Shown in pieces: positions 11,701 to 23,599 of a stretch of DNA of 64,000 bases. Under the pieces are notes generated by a model. That model had not been told where the DNA came from. It did no database searches and worked only from the letters and a program-made list of their open reading frames with translations. The DNA lies in contig JAESIW010000090.1 of the NCBI GenBank assembly GCA_016802295.1, forward strand, positions 969,683 through 1,033,682. The letters are read 5' to 3'. Source of the DNA: Brachionus rotundiformis (lineage: Eukaryota > Rotifera > Eurotatoria > Ploima > Brachionidae). The translations under genes were made by a program, and so were the position numbers. Position 1 is the first letter of the stretch; each line of letters begins with the position of its first letter.

Positions 11701-13253
11701 ATGTGGAAAGCAACTTTAACTCAGTCTAACACTTTAATGAAACAAATAATGGCTGAACAAAGCAATGATCCAGATGAATGGGACACCGACCCAGATTTTG
11801 TGGTAATTGAGTCACAACAAAATGGCATCTAAAAGTAACTAAAATTACTTCTCTATTTAGAACGACATATCAGAAAAAGAACAAAGATGGGGGTCCAAAA
11901 CGGTACAAGGTTCAGGTCGACAAGGATTCATCGAGTAATTAGTTTTTTTCAGATTAATTTTTTTCCTAATTAAATTTTTTATTGTAAAGCTTGGAACAGT
12001 TGCGCACTAATGTTGTAAAAAAGACAGAAAATGAGGATAATAAAGCTAGAAACTTTAGCGCTGGATACGGAGGCAAATTTGGGCTACAGGAAGATAGAGT
12101 GGATAAAAGTGCAGTTGGCTACGAGTATCAGGCAAAGTCAGAAAAGCACTCGTCACAAGTTGACTATGCGAAAGGCTTTGGCGGAAAGTATGGACTTGCC
12201 AAAGATAGAGTAGACAAGTCAGCGGTTGGCTATGAATACCAGGAAAAGGCTGAGAAGCATTCGTCACAAGTTGATTACGCAAAGGGATTCGGAGGTAAGT
12301 ACGGCGTTGCTCAAGATAGAGTGGATAAGAGTGCGGTCGGTTTTGACCATGTTGAGAAATTGTCCAAGCACTCGTCACAAGTCGATTATTCAAAAGGCTT
12401 TGGAGGACGGTATGGAGTTGACAATAATAAGGATAAGTCAGCTACCGTATTTAGTGAACCAGCCGAACCAGTAGGAACCAGATATGAAAAGCCCAAAGTT
12501 GACGCCAAAGCTGATATCAAGAGCTTAAGAAGTCGGTTCGAAAATTTGAACACTGATGACAGTAGAAAAAGAGCCGAAGAGATCAGACGTGAAAGATTGG
12601 AAAAAGAAAAATTGGAAAAAGAACTTGAAAAGGTTGGATGTTTGCTCTATTTTAATCTTAATTAAACTTTATATTAGAAAAGGACTGTAATAGAAAATAC
12701 GCATCAAAGTGAAGATAATATAAAGCCTTCTAATCAGGTCGAGAACCGACCAGCTTTTAAAACAGTTACCAATTCTCCATTTAAGACAAACACATTGCCT
12801 AAATTTAACCCTGATCCGATTGTAGAGCCTGTTAAAGTGAATATCAGTCAAGAAGCTGTTTCTTCATCAGTGTCTCCATCATTGTCTTCTAACTCAAATC
12901 AAAACAGTAGTCCAGTTAACCAAGCAAATATACCAAAACCGCCTGCCTATTTGTGTCAGCAAAACGAAAGCGATGAGGATGACTGGGGCGAGAACGACCA
13001 GCCTGTTGAGATTCGTCCAAGTTATGCAGCTCCAATGCCCGAGTACATACAACAACCTGTTCCTGTATCCACAACCAGTGGCCTGAGAGCACGAGCTTTG
13101 TATGACTTTCGAGCTTCAGCTGACGATGAGATATCATTTGATCCCGATGATGAAATAACAGAAATTGTCCAGATTGATGAAGGATGGTGGCAAGGATTTT
13201 GTAAAGGAATGTTCGGTTTATTTCCGGCTAATTATGTTGAGCTGATTCAATAA
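11701..13253 (+). CDS. CTTN: Cortactin (Arp2/3-activating, F-actin-binding SH3 protein)
   Basis: CDS join(11701..11802,11861..11934,11990..12632,12678..13253), 464 aa, with introns of 58, 55 and 45 nt. The N terminus starts MWKATL and carries the acidic Arp2/3-binding motif (DEWDTDPDFV, equivalent to DDW) and the family block EKEQRWGSKTVQGSG. Cortactin repeats follow, with the pattern GYGGKFG-x3-DRVDKSAVGYEYQ. I count three full repeats and a partial fourth, fewer than the six and a half of mammalian cortactin. Next come a charged helical segment (EEIRRERLEKEKLEKELEK), a Ser/Pro-rich linker, and a C-terminal SH3 domain (ALYDFRASADDEISFDPDDE ... GLFPANYVEL). It should stabilise branched actin at the cell cortex and recruit dynamin- or WASP-type partners through the SH3 domain. 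Confidence 0.96.
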
Positions 13254-14446
13254 TGATTATTAGTACCAAAATTTTTATACATTGACAATTTTAAAATTAA
13301 AAAAAAACGCATTTTTTATAAAATAATTTCCATTTAATTAATTTTGAGACTCTTTTTTTTTATAAATTAATAAGTAATTTTTTTATCAATAAATAATTTA
13401 GACTTTTAAATATTTAATTAATTGAATTAAATTATTTCTTTTAATGCAAATTAACTAAAAGATTTTTAGGTCTGGCAACTGAGCCGAGAAAACTGATTTT
13501 ATAATGGTCTATGAATTCTTGACCAATACAAGAAATAAGTTATTAGTTTTTATGATAAATCTGATATAAGAGTAAATAGTTTTTTTATTTAAATAGGAAT
13601 TGTATATGTACAATTTTTTATAAATTTTATTTCTTATTTTGATTTTATAAATAAATATAATTTATATTTGTATTCTGGAACGAATCTTAGTTTATAAAAA
13701 TATTTTTCGATTTATTACTTTAAATAGTTTAAAATTTTCTTTAATAAATGTTTTTTTTTATTTTAAGAGAATTTAAAATCTTTTATGTTTTTAACTAAAA
13801 AATAAAAAATTTCCTTATTGTTTTAATAGATTTAAATTTTTTATCTAAAGAAAATGTTAAAAATTATTCTAAAGCTAGGCTAGATAAAAGTTGCTGGATT
13901 AGTTTCTTTTATTAGTTTTTATTTTTTGATATTAAACAATGCTAATTTAAAATATTAACATGATTGGGTTACTTCATTTTACTTTTTTCTTCCAAAAAGA
14001 TATTTTTTATTAAATCAAGAGTCAATGTTTATCTCTTCAATCACTTTTTGATAAACCACCAATTAGTCAATATAAATCATACAAGAAAACGAGTCAGGAA
14101 GATCTTTTGGTCAGTTTCAATTTCATCATCCGAAAGCTAATGTCAAATGTGCGTACATGTCTGTTTTGGTGAACAACTTGAAATAATTTTATATATTTTT
14201 ATTTGTTATAATTTAAAAAAATAAGCTCATAGTTTAAATTTATCTATTAAATAAGTTACATTTAAAATTTATACTTGACATTTTGAATGATATTAAAAAT
14301 AACAAAAACTCGCCTTTTGTCTGTCTTTGGTCGGAATATATCCAAATTAAAAATTATAAATAAAACTTATTATTAACAAATAAGAATCCTAAAATTTTAA
14401 AAAAATGAATTCTAAAAAAATTTAGAAGAATTATTTTTCGTTCAAT
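13254..14446. other. Intergenic AT-rich region (convergent 3' ends)
   Basis: This separates the 3' ends of cortactin (+) and SLC17A9 (-). No coding frame, repeat family or RNA gene is recognised. A less AT-rich patch at about 14085-14180 has no readable frame. Confidence 0.5.
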
Positions 14447-15968
14447 TCAAATAATTTTTTTGCCTGTTCCGAGTAAGAAATAAATAATAAATCCGAAAAA
14501 ACAAAGACCAGCGGTTTGATTGAAAACAATTGACCAACTTTTAGTAGTTTCCAGTACATAACCTGAAAATTTAACTCCTATAAATCCTGGTAAAGCACCA
14601 ATGGTATTCATGACACCAAATACTGAGCCGGCATACTTAGGTGCTAAATCCTGTGGATTCACCATTATTCCAGCATTGTGAAATCCACAGCATGCCACGG
14701 TACAAGCCATTAAAAATAGTGCTGACGAATATGTCTTAACTTGAGATATCAGAACTAAAAAAAATCCTGCACCACATAACGAGATAAATGCTGTAAATTT
14801 TCGCACAAAAGTGACTGATTGTCTACGAGCTATTAGTTTATCTGCAAGCCACCCGGCGAATATTGTACTTGGCATTGAAATTAGCCACGGAACCACATTG
14901 AATATCCAGCCTCTAGAGCCAGGGTAATTTTCCTGAAAATATGTTGGGAGCCATGTCAAAAGCATGTAATATGCATTATTCTGGCAAACATGGGCAATTA
15001 TCAATGACCTTTTAATTTTTAATTAAAATAATAAAAAAAAAAAACTTAAAAGTGAAAATTTACCAAAATGATGGCTTAGACAACAAATCTTTCCATGGAA
15101 CAGAATTAGTTTGACTAGGCGTGGTGGACGTGTCTTCATGATTTAAGATTGTCTCTTTAGCATTTAGTATATTCAGATGTACACGCGATTTAAGAAGCAC
15201 ATAATTTCTATAATAGATAACCCAGCACAGACACATTATTCCAATCAGTTGAAATGTATATCTCCATCCGTATTCTTCAAGAATTATGGAAGCAAACATG
15301 CCACAAAAAAGAGTTCTAAATGAGACAAATTAAAAAAAAGTTATTTAGAAATAATTTTAAAAAATACCCTAAATGCTGACCAGAGGTTATGAAGCTAAAT
15401 GTGAAAGCTCGTTCATTTTCGACAATTTTTTTCGATACCAAACTGCTGGTACCAGGGTAGTGAAAACCCTGAAATCCGCCAGTAAGGCAACGAATAAGGG
15501 TTATAAGCGAAAGAACTGCGTATTTGTCTGTGCTAAATATGGTTACATATGGAAGAAATAATGTGAGAAACGACCAGACTATGGCAGCGTAAAAAATTAT
15601 CAAATCTCCACCAATTTTGTCACTTAGAAAACCACCCGGAACTTGAGTGATCGGGTATCCGTAGAAAAAACTCGACAGCAATGTTGCCATTTGAGTTTTG
15701 TCATAATTAAACTCTTTGGAAATTTCTAAAGCACATACTGACATTATGGTTCGCACTGAAAATAAACACATTGCACCTAAAAACAAAGTAACTGTCCATA
15801 TTTTCTTTTCTTCTCTACGAAAAAAATAATTTTAATAATTGATTTTTTAAATATTTGGCCCTACTTAGTCCATTTTTTGTTCTGAATTATGGCCTCATCG
15901 GCAGATATGAGCGGTTGAATGAGAATGTTGGTTGTCGAAGTTGGCAAAATACTATTTGATGATGACAT
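14447..15968 (-). CDS. SLC17A9: Vesicular nucleotide transporter (SLC17A9/VNUT)
   Basis: CDS complement(join(14447..15008,15064..15315,15368..15814,15865..15968)), 454 aa, with introns of 50, 52 and 55 nt. It is a major-facilitator protein of the SLC17 anion-transporter family with about 12 membrane segments. Features shared with VNUT rather than sialin or VGLUT include SSFFYGYPITQVPGGFLSDKIGG, the motif NERAFTFSFITSGQHLGTLF, EEYGWRYTFQ, the block PGSRGWIFNVVPWLISMPST, and QDLAPKYAGSVFGVMNTIGA. The family loads ATP and other nucleotides into secretory vesicles, driven by membrane potential. A TTTTTCAG acceptor-like sequence ends one base before the ATG, so the 5' UTR is probably spliced, in cis or by a leader. 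Confidence 0.88.
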
Positions 15969-16698
15969 GCTGAAAAATTTCAACTTGTATTTACTTTTCA
16001 TTCATTAAAATCGACTGGAGAGTATTATATCATTTAATTATTCTTAAAAAAAAATAAATTCCATTTATTGAAAAATTTATAATTTTTGTAGAGTTGTTCA
16101 TAAGCTATTGCTTAGGTGTCCTATTTAATTTTGAGTTAAATATAAAAAATTATGAATAATAAAAATTAAAATTTTAAATTTTTGCAAATTTTAAGTTTTT
16201 TTCTCTTATTGACTCATTTTGTGCAATTGTGCGAACATACTCCTAAAATTGGAATATTTTGTAAATTCCTTTTTAATGAATTAAAACTATAATTATTTCA
16301 AATTATTAATTCGAAATACTTCCTGAAATTTTTCAACAATAATGTTGCTTAGTTACAGACTACAATGTTATTTTTGACAATAAAGGACTAAATTAGACTA
16401 TATAATTTCTTGCATAGATAGTTAGATAGATAGTGTTAGAGCATTTGGTAATGATTTGGCAATGAATTCAACTCAGTTGTTAAGAGACAAGAATATGCTT
16501 AGAAATGGTCTAAATTTAAATCAAGGACAAAATTCTTGATATAATAATTCTATTTATAATTACAATAACTCTGTATACAAAATTCTGTGCTGTAATAAAA
16601 AATAAAAAAGTTAACACATGTAGAGTATTTGATCAACGCAAGAATCTGAATTTTAATTTTAAATCTAAAAGCTTACGATTTTAAAGTAAAAATTTAAA
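15969..16698. other. Intergenic region between divergent SLC17A9 and the 124-aa ORF
   Basis: 730 bp of AT-rich sequence holds the 5' flanks of two divergent genes. I see no coding frame. A short GATA-rich run (agatagttagatagatag) occurs at about 16416-16434. Confidence 0.4.
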
Positions 16699-17073
16699 AT
16701 GGAAAATGCTAGCTTTGGATTTATGGTTCCAAAAGTGCCATCTAAGACTGATTCGACCAAATCGCATACAACATCCACGCCGTATCATGACAAACAAGGC
16801 TCGCTTCCATCCCAAGTAACAAGTTCAATGCACGAGTACTTTATGAATGGCTCTGAAATAAACTCTTCTCACAACTCAAAAAGTGTGCCAATTCTTGGCA
16901 GTAATATGAACATAAATAATCTGTCCAACTCAGAAGGATTAAATTATCAAAAAGTTCGTAAGTTGGTAAGCGAAGTTGCCGAAAATACCGAGAAAATGAT
17001 CAGAGAAAAAGAAAACATTCTTCAGCATCTAAAGTCAATAGATTTGTCCAAATACTCATTTCCAAACGAGTAA
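16699..17073 (+). CDS. Unrecognised 124-aa protein upstream of the SUN gene
   Basis: An uninterrupted ATG-to-stop frame of 124 codons. The N-terminal 85 residues are Ser/Thr/Asn-rich and look disordered. The C-terminal 40 residues (YQKVRKLVSEVAENTEKM, then a Lys/Glu-rich stretch ending SFPNE) are predicted helical, as a short coiled coil. I do not recognise the family. The stop is 24 nt before the SUN-gene ATG, on the same strand and in the same frame. This suggests either a dicistronic transcript or one gene whose full-length product would need readthrough. No AG acceptor lies in the 24-nt spacer. Codon usage is like that of its neighbours. A small adaptor-type protein is possible but unproven. 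Confidence 0.6.
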   Translation: MENASFGFMVPKVPSKTDSTKSHTTSTPYHDKQGSLPSQVTSSMHEYFMNGSEINSSHNSKSVPILGSNMNINNLSNSEGLNYQKVRKLVSEVAENTEKMIREKENILQHLKSIDLSKYSFPNE

Positions 17074-17097
17074 TTTTCATTTATAAATTTCAATCCT

Positions 17098-18812
17098 ATG
17101 TCTAATTTTAACTTAAGGAACAAACCTCGAACTGATTACACATATGCTAAATCGTAAGAATATTATAAAATAATTTATATAAAAATTGAAAATTTTATTT
17201 TAGAAGCAGCTATTTAAGTAAAAACTTGGCTAATGATAATGTAGAAATGCCTAATTTGTGTCGTCGTCCACGCCGATCTCCACAGAATTCCCTCAATCAG
17301 ACAAGTATGGAAGAATCATCGGGAGTTGGTCACATGATCAAGTCATTTTTAAACCGAAGTCCTGATCAGAAAACAGGCAACAAAAGTCTGGAAATTGAGG
17401 AAGTTGATATAAAAATTACCAACAGTCCTATTAAGCCTGCAGTGACCAAGATATCTAATTCAAAGCAATCTAAAAAAAGCTCAAATAAATGTTGTTCATT
17501 TAAAATTCCTTTATTCATCATTTTATTAACCCCATTTTTGCTCTATGGTATTAACAAGTTGGACAAAAATGAAAATTTATATCAAAATTTAAATGAAAAT
17601 TATCTCAAAAAGTATTTAAACCTAGAAATTAATCAAGAATATATAGACTTGTACAAAGATCAAATCGACCATTTATCTGACAAAGTTGAACACTTTTTTA
17701 CTACTTACTTACTAGAAGCGTTCAATTTGGTTAAGAACAAGACAAGCATGCTTACAGAAACTATAATTGAGTATAAAGACGCTACAGTTGGCGGCTTCGA
17801 CTTGGCACGCAATTTCTTCAAAAATGAGGATTTAGTTGGAAGCCTTGAGGCAATTAAGAAAAAAATATTTGATGAGACCATTTCTACATTCAAAGGCAGC
17901 AAAAATAATGACGCTCTTATTAAGCAAGAATTTGATCAAATTTTCAATTATACTTTGACCATGATGACCAACAAATTTGCCGATCAATTGGTTCAATCTA
18001 AACAAAATTACGAAGCTGAACTAAATCATGTCAAACAAATGCTTAATGATTTGGATTCCCGGTACCAAAAATTGCTTAGCCAAATCCACGAGCAAAAATC
18101 AAGTGGTGATAAATCACTTGGAAATATTGTAACATTTGAAAAAATTGAAGAGTATATAAACAAAACATTTTATTTGTATAATGCTGATAAAACAGGTATG
18201 ACTGACTTTGCCAGTGAGTCTGTCGGTGGTTCTATTTTGTTCACCAGGTGCACTGAGGATTATCTTGACAACTCTAGATGGATTACTGTAATGAATGTGC
18301 CAATAACCAGGCTCTCTGTATCACCAAGGGTTGTAATTCAAGGCTCAATGCAACCAGGAAATTGCTGGGCCTTCAAAGGCTTCAAAGCTGACCTTTTCAT
18401 TAAACTAGCAGCCAGAATAAACCCCAGCTCGTTTTCTCTTGAGCACATACCAAAAGAACTATCCTTAACAGGTGTCATAGATAGTGCACCGCAGAATTTT
18501 TCAGTGTACGGCTATGAAAGTAAGGACTTAATAAATGATGATGTACGAATGTTACTTGGAAACTATCGCTATGATAATGAATCTCTGAATACACTACAAT
18601 TTTTTAATGTTCAGCATCATTATGATAGACCGATTTCGGTGGTTGAGTTAAAAATAGAGTCAAACGCTGGTAATAAGGAGTTTACTTGTTTGTATAAGTT
18701 CAGAGTACATGGAAAATTGTTTAAATTGATAAAATCAGGTAATAATGAGGAAGTAGCAAATGATTCAAATGACAAGGAACCTTTTTTGAACGAAAAACAA
18801 AGCGGACTTTAG
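17098..18812 (+). CDS. SUN-domain inner nuclear membrane protein (LINC complex)
   Basis: CDS join(17098..17153,17204..18812), 554 aa, with one 50-nt intron. A Lys/Ser-rich nucleoplasmic N terminus is followed by a membrane anchor at about residues 117-135 (CCSFKIPLFIILLTPFLLYG). A lumenal helical/coiled-coil stalk comes next, then the SUN domain at about 353-535. The domain has the hallmark blocks ASESVGGSILFTRC, SPRVVIQGSMQPGNCWAFKG, FSLEHIPKELSLTG and EFTCLYKFRVHGK. The Cys in TRC is at the position that can form a disulphide with KASH proteins. SUN1/2-type proteins link lamina or chromatin to the cytoskeleton through KASH partners. The C-terminal tail beyond the SUN domain is short and polar. 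Which SUN paralogue it is cannot be told from the sequence alone. Confidence 0.92.
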
Positions 18813-21800
18813 TTCATTTTTTTAGCTCTCATCAATGTGATAAGCGTATTTTTTAATTTTAGATTACCAAAAATATTTAATTGTCAATTTGGAATTTATT
18901 ATGGGTGTAAATATACTTCCAATTAAAAAAATTTAAATTTTCTCAAATTTAATTTAATTTGAAATTAAGTTCTTTAATTTTCAGTATCTCTTTTATTAAA
19001 AAGGAGGAAAAATTAATTCATAAAAATGTTTCTTTAATAAAGTAAATTTCAAGGTTATGTGTTATTTTTAATTTAAATTTAGAAAATTTTATTTTGTTAA
19101 ATAGATATTTGATCTTTTTGTTATTGAAAACAAAATCATTTGATTTTATTTATTTTGACTGAAAAAGACTGCGAGTTTATTTAGTTTGTTAATCTTTAAT
19201 AAAAGACAAACGATTGAAGCATGAAAATATTTGAAAAATGAAAATTAGTTTTCAATTTTAAGTATTCAAAGCAAATATTTTAAATGTTTATCTAATCATT
19301 TAACTTTGAGGTTAATTTTTCAATTAGAAAAAATTTCATAGATTTAAGAACCTATTTATCTGAAATATTGAAATACTTTTAATAGGAAAAAAATATTCTA
19401 TCTAGCTATTTTCATTTTTTACAACCGACTGATTTCTAAAGTGAAAGCGTAGATCATTTTTGTCTTTAGTATCAAAAACCAAATTATAAAATATTTTTTT
19501 TTCCATAATAATTAAAAATTTCTTTTCTTGTATTACCTTAATACTCTAGACCCTTAATTCAAACCAATTCTAACCCATTATCTAAACTAAAAATATCAAA
19601 ATATCTAATTTAAATAAAAATCTTTTTCAAGTGATCTCTTGAATCTAATACTTCCAAATATATTATTTCCACAAATATCATTAATTATTTTGTATTTAGT
19701 TTATTTTAGAAATTAAATTTATTTTTAGGACAATCCAACATTATTTTTTTCCACGCACACTTTTCATTTAATATTTAGAAACTCTTGAAATAATTTTATC
19801 TTTTCGTCTGTCAAACAAAGAAAGTAATTAAGTATTTATTCAAAATAAAACATTCATCACTGGCAAATAAATATATTTTAATTTAGAACAAAAAATTATA
19901 TCTTCCAATAAAATAGTAAATAAATCTAAAAATATAATTCCTTGAATTGTTTTCTATAAAAATAAAAATAAAATAATTCCAATTTTCTGATTCCTCACAT
20001 TTTTATTTATATTAATAAATTGAGATTATTATATTATTCTGATTAAAAGTATGTAAGAATAATAATTCATAGCTTTAAGGTTTGATTAATAAAACTTTAA
20101 AATAACTAAATTGACAAATTTAAAAATGTATAAATTCAATTATTAATTCATTTTGTATTTTCTTATAAGCAATAATCATTTATTTTCGGATGATCAAGAT
20201 ATTGTTGAAATTAGTAGTTAAGCATGTGATAAAATCTGATATAAATCTTAAACTTTGTCGGAATGTGATGTTTTTTATTTTTAATTATAACTTTAATAAT
20301 TCGGTCTGATTACTGATTAATTTTATGCAAGCATTTTAAATCAGAATTGTTAAATTAATTCATTGAGAATAATTCAATTTAGTTAACTGGAACATATCCC
20401 GAGGAAGTAATCCGGATTAAAGAGGTCGCTATGTGACAGAAACAAAATAGAACTTGATATCGGATATAAAATAGTTTATTCAACTCAAGTTCTAGTTTAA
20501 TGACAAAAGGCTCATAAATATTCCATTATTGACGGTTCATAAACAAAAATAAAAATCTTAAAGGTTGTTTATTCAAATTATCTTTGACTTTAGAATAGCT
20601 GTCAATAGAGCTCTCGATTTCGGTCGGCATTAACAGTTCATTTGAGATATTTTTATTTGTAGATATAATTTTTAAGGAAACAAAAAAAGTTAAACTTAAT
20701 TAAATATTTAAGGTTTTAATTAAAGTAATTGGAATATTTGAGCAAATAATGTCATGTTAAAGATTAATTTAAGTCAATTTTTTTTAATGTTCAGTTCATT
20801 ATGGTTCAAATTCACGTTATCTTCATAAATTGTTTAAAATACTTAGCGTACTTCCTTTAAATTATTTTAATCACGATTATTGAGATAGATGTTATCAGGC
20901 AAGAACCGATAAGGCGAGTAAACGTCTTAGCTGCAATTAGCTGCTCTTGACCCATTCGACTAATGGAAGTGTGACCTATTCAAGATTGTTTTGAGGGCTT
21001 TTTAATTTGTATATAAATAAGCAATCAATATTATTTTTGTTTATTAGTTGTTTTTGTTATGAACAGGTTTTTAGTTTTAATTACATAAGATATTCCGATT
21101 TAATGAAGAATAAAAGAATAAAATTAAAGAATTGAGTTCAAAATAGCCACAAGTCAAAACAAAAATGTGTTAAAAAAACTTCTTAAGAGAGTTAATAAAA
21201 CACGAATTTTAATTAAAAGCTTAAAATTTTTTATTAATTTTGTGTTTCGCTAAGAAAACAAAGAATAAAAGAGAAAGCTTAAGGCCAGTGTTTTCCATAG
21301 AGAGAAAGGTTTGACTTGAGATAAATTAGAAACGACAATTTGACATTTTTTTCCGCACTCGATATCCACTCATCGTCCATTTGTTTTGCTTGTTTCCTAC
21401 CTAAACACAAAATAAACATTGGATTTAATATTTAATTAAACCACTTAAAGGATTAAATTTATTTTTATTAGTCCTGATGTTTTCCTGTACTTTCCTATAT
21501 AATAAATCACTAGTCAGGCTCAAGTATGTGATTAAAAATTTCCCAAATCTGCACACCGCTATACTCCACAATTACCTGCATTCAAGTATTTTTTTAATTA
21601 GAAACGTTCGCTATAAATTAACTTGTTTATTTTTGCACTAGTCCATGAGAAAATCATTCAAAGTCAATTAATTTTATATCAATGTATTTGACAAAAATTA
21701 AATTTTTATTTCTCGATTAATTTTAATTAAACTTTTAATAATAGAGACAAAAAATAACATTTGAATAAAAGATTAATTCATTAAAAACTATATTTTTTTA

Positions 21801-21955
21801 TGCAAGAGTTAATGTGTTAAAATCATAATTGTAAACAAGACAAATCGAAAAACAAAAACTAATAAATACTTACTAACTTATAAGGTAAAAAAGATAGACA
21901 ACAAAGACTGAGTCTATAAGTGTCTTTTAGTTGAAAAGTGTTTTGAGAATGGTAA

Positions 21956-22730
21956 TTAAAAATTTGAATGCAAAAATTTACATATATAATAGTTTGGTAT
22001 TGTATTAGATTTGAGTTGTCCACTCTTGTAACTGGTAAGTGGTTTAGATAGGGGAGTTGTGAATTCAGGAAATCTTTGGCTTTCGACGAAGGCCTCAGCA
22101 TAGTCTTTCTAAAGAGTTTATTTTAAATTATTGTTGTGTAAAAAACATTTTTACAGGTATTTAATAAAAAATTTTATTAGTCTTTGATTAATAGTATCAA
22201 TTTTTAAATTGTCAAGAAGATTAAGTAATACATCAGTAGGAGAATCATATTTAGGGTCTAAAAATAAATCAATTTATAATTTGTGTTGGCTAATTTGTTT
22301 TATTTATTTAAAAAATAATCTAGGCAGAGCCTTGGTCGGTTGGAACGGCTACTTAGTCCTTCCTTTCAGCTACATGATTTAGTTATTGATAAAACAATTG
22401 ACAGATTACAATAAGCATTAGAAAAAAAATTTTAATTTTTAGTCTTGGCTAATGTAACTTGATAAAGAGCTTAACTCATGATTTGGAACTAAGCTGGTAA
22501 CTGAATAAGTTTAATGAGATTTATTCTTGTTGAAGAGCTTGTATTTCATCAAGAGGCATTATCAGACTTATCATATTTACCTAAATACTTAAAAGGTTTG
22601 GTATAAACAAACTGAGTTTAATTTGGATTCAGTCAGTTGTTTACCGAGTTAACAGTGAAGCCAATGGCCAACATTCGGTCCGTGTGTTTCATGCAAATAA
22701 AAATATATGCACCTGTCAAATTGCGAAACT
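21956..22730 (-). mobile_element. Decayed LINE ORF2, reverse-transcriptase C-terminal half
   Basis: On the minus strand a single frame from about 22258 to 21956 reads KYDSPTDVLLNLLDNLKIDT, then KCFLHNNN and KDYAEAFVESQRFPEFTTPL, with three stop codons in between. This is the typical tail of LINE ORF2 proteins (pattern Y-D-T/S-P-T-D-x-L-L ... I-x-x-R-L ... Y-x-x-x-x-L-x-x-NN). Upstream, between 22730 and 22300, shorter frames give DRMLAIGFTVNS, FKYLGKYDKSDNAS and GLSSRSNRP, which resemble the preceding part of the same element. All copies are broken by stops. Scraps up to about 23.1 kb may belong to it. Confidence 0.55.
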
Positions 22731-23132
22731 TTTTTTTTTATGAATTCGAAGCACATGCAACTAATGAGTAAATATTAAAGTTTATCTTATGACTAAATCT
22801 GGGGGAAATTTGACATCAGGTAAATGAATCATTATTAATCGATTTAAGATAAGTCGAATCAAAAATGCGAAATAAATTCGACCAAATCCGGACATTTTTT
22901 CTTTCCTGCTCTAAATCCGATCGATAAAGAGTCAGTAAATACCGATTTCTAAAGAAATTTGCCAAATTAGTTCGCTTGATTTAAAAGATTTGAAACTTTT
23001 ATTAAAAAGTCAATAAAGCCAAATTATTAATTTTGAGCTCTCTTTGTTTTCTTAGGCCAATATTAAATTCTTGAAATCAAAGCCGCTCGGAAACAATTCC
23101 CGATGCGTGTTTTCAAAGAAACTAGGTGACCA

Positions 23133-23200
23133 ATGTGTGTGTATGTGTGAGTTTATATATATAAATATATAAATATATAAATATATACATATAAAATGTG
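23133..23200. repeat. TG/TA microsatellite
   Basis: A short run of TGTGTG/TATGTG is followed by about 50 bp of repeated TATATAAA units. It is a simple sequence repeat, about 400 bp upstream of the death-domain gene. Confidence 0.8.
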
Positions 23201-23599
23201 TATAAATAGCATTTAATTTAGTTATAAGATCAGGTTCAGGTTTTTAAGAATTCCGATTTGGAATTTATGTCACGTGATTCAATCTTGCAAGCAGGTGATT
23301 GAATTTCAAAGTAGCTGACACAGATTTCACGCTTGGAACCGCAGGCATTTATTAAATGAACATCTAAAATCATTAGAGAACTAATGATACGCTTGAAATA
23401 CGTGTCTAAGATAACAAATTTAGTGTAATAAATCAGCAGGAATTTGGCATGAAAAAACTTATCATTAAATTTTTAATTAAAGTCTAGTTACCTAGTAACT
23501 GGTATAAATAAAAATAAAAACGAGCTAAATTTTCATTATTTTTTTTCTTCTCAGTTTAGAATTTAATTTTGAAATTAGCATGAACAAATTAGCTTAAAA

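Larger units (their letters stand above)
18813..23599. other. Gene-poor AT-rich region
   Basis: 4.8 kb without a gene I can support. It contains a decayed LINE (about 21.96-22.73 kb, perhaps extending to 23.1 kb) and a TG/TA microsatellite at 23.13-23.2 kb. The patches at 20.88-21.0 kb and 22.83-22.93 kb are less AT-rich but unreadable. Near 21.28-21.4 kb (minus) a 33-codon ATG frame starting MDDEWISSAEKNV exists, with no further support. Confidence 0.5.

Noticed and set aside
12055..12393. Antisense and alternative frames across the cortactin repeats
   Set aside because: The repeat structure keeps several frames open; only the plus-strand frame matches cortactin.
18813..21900. Possible extra exons in less AT-rich patches (20.4, 20.9 and 21.3 kb)
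   Set aside because: Only frames of 20-35 codons without consistent splice partners or family resemblance; not enough to call a gene.
21859..22260. Apparent multi-exon gene on the minus strand, with GT..AG signals joining an 80-codon ORF to an upstream exon
   Set aside because: Without any splicing, another single frame across the same region reads as a LINE ORF2 C terminus with a few stops, which explains the sequence better. The 80-codon ORF is then an overlapping wrong frame.
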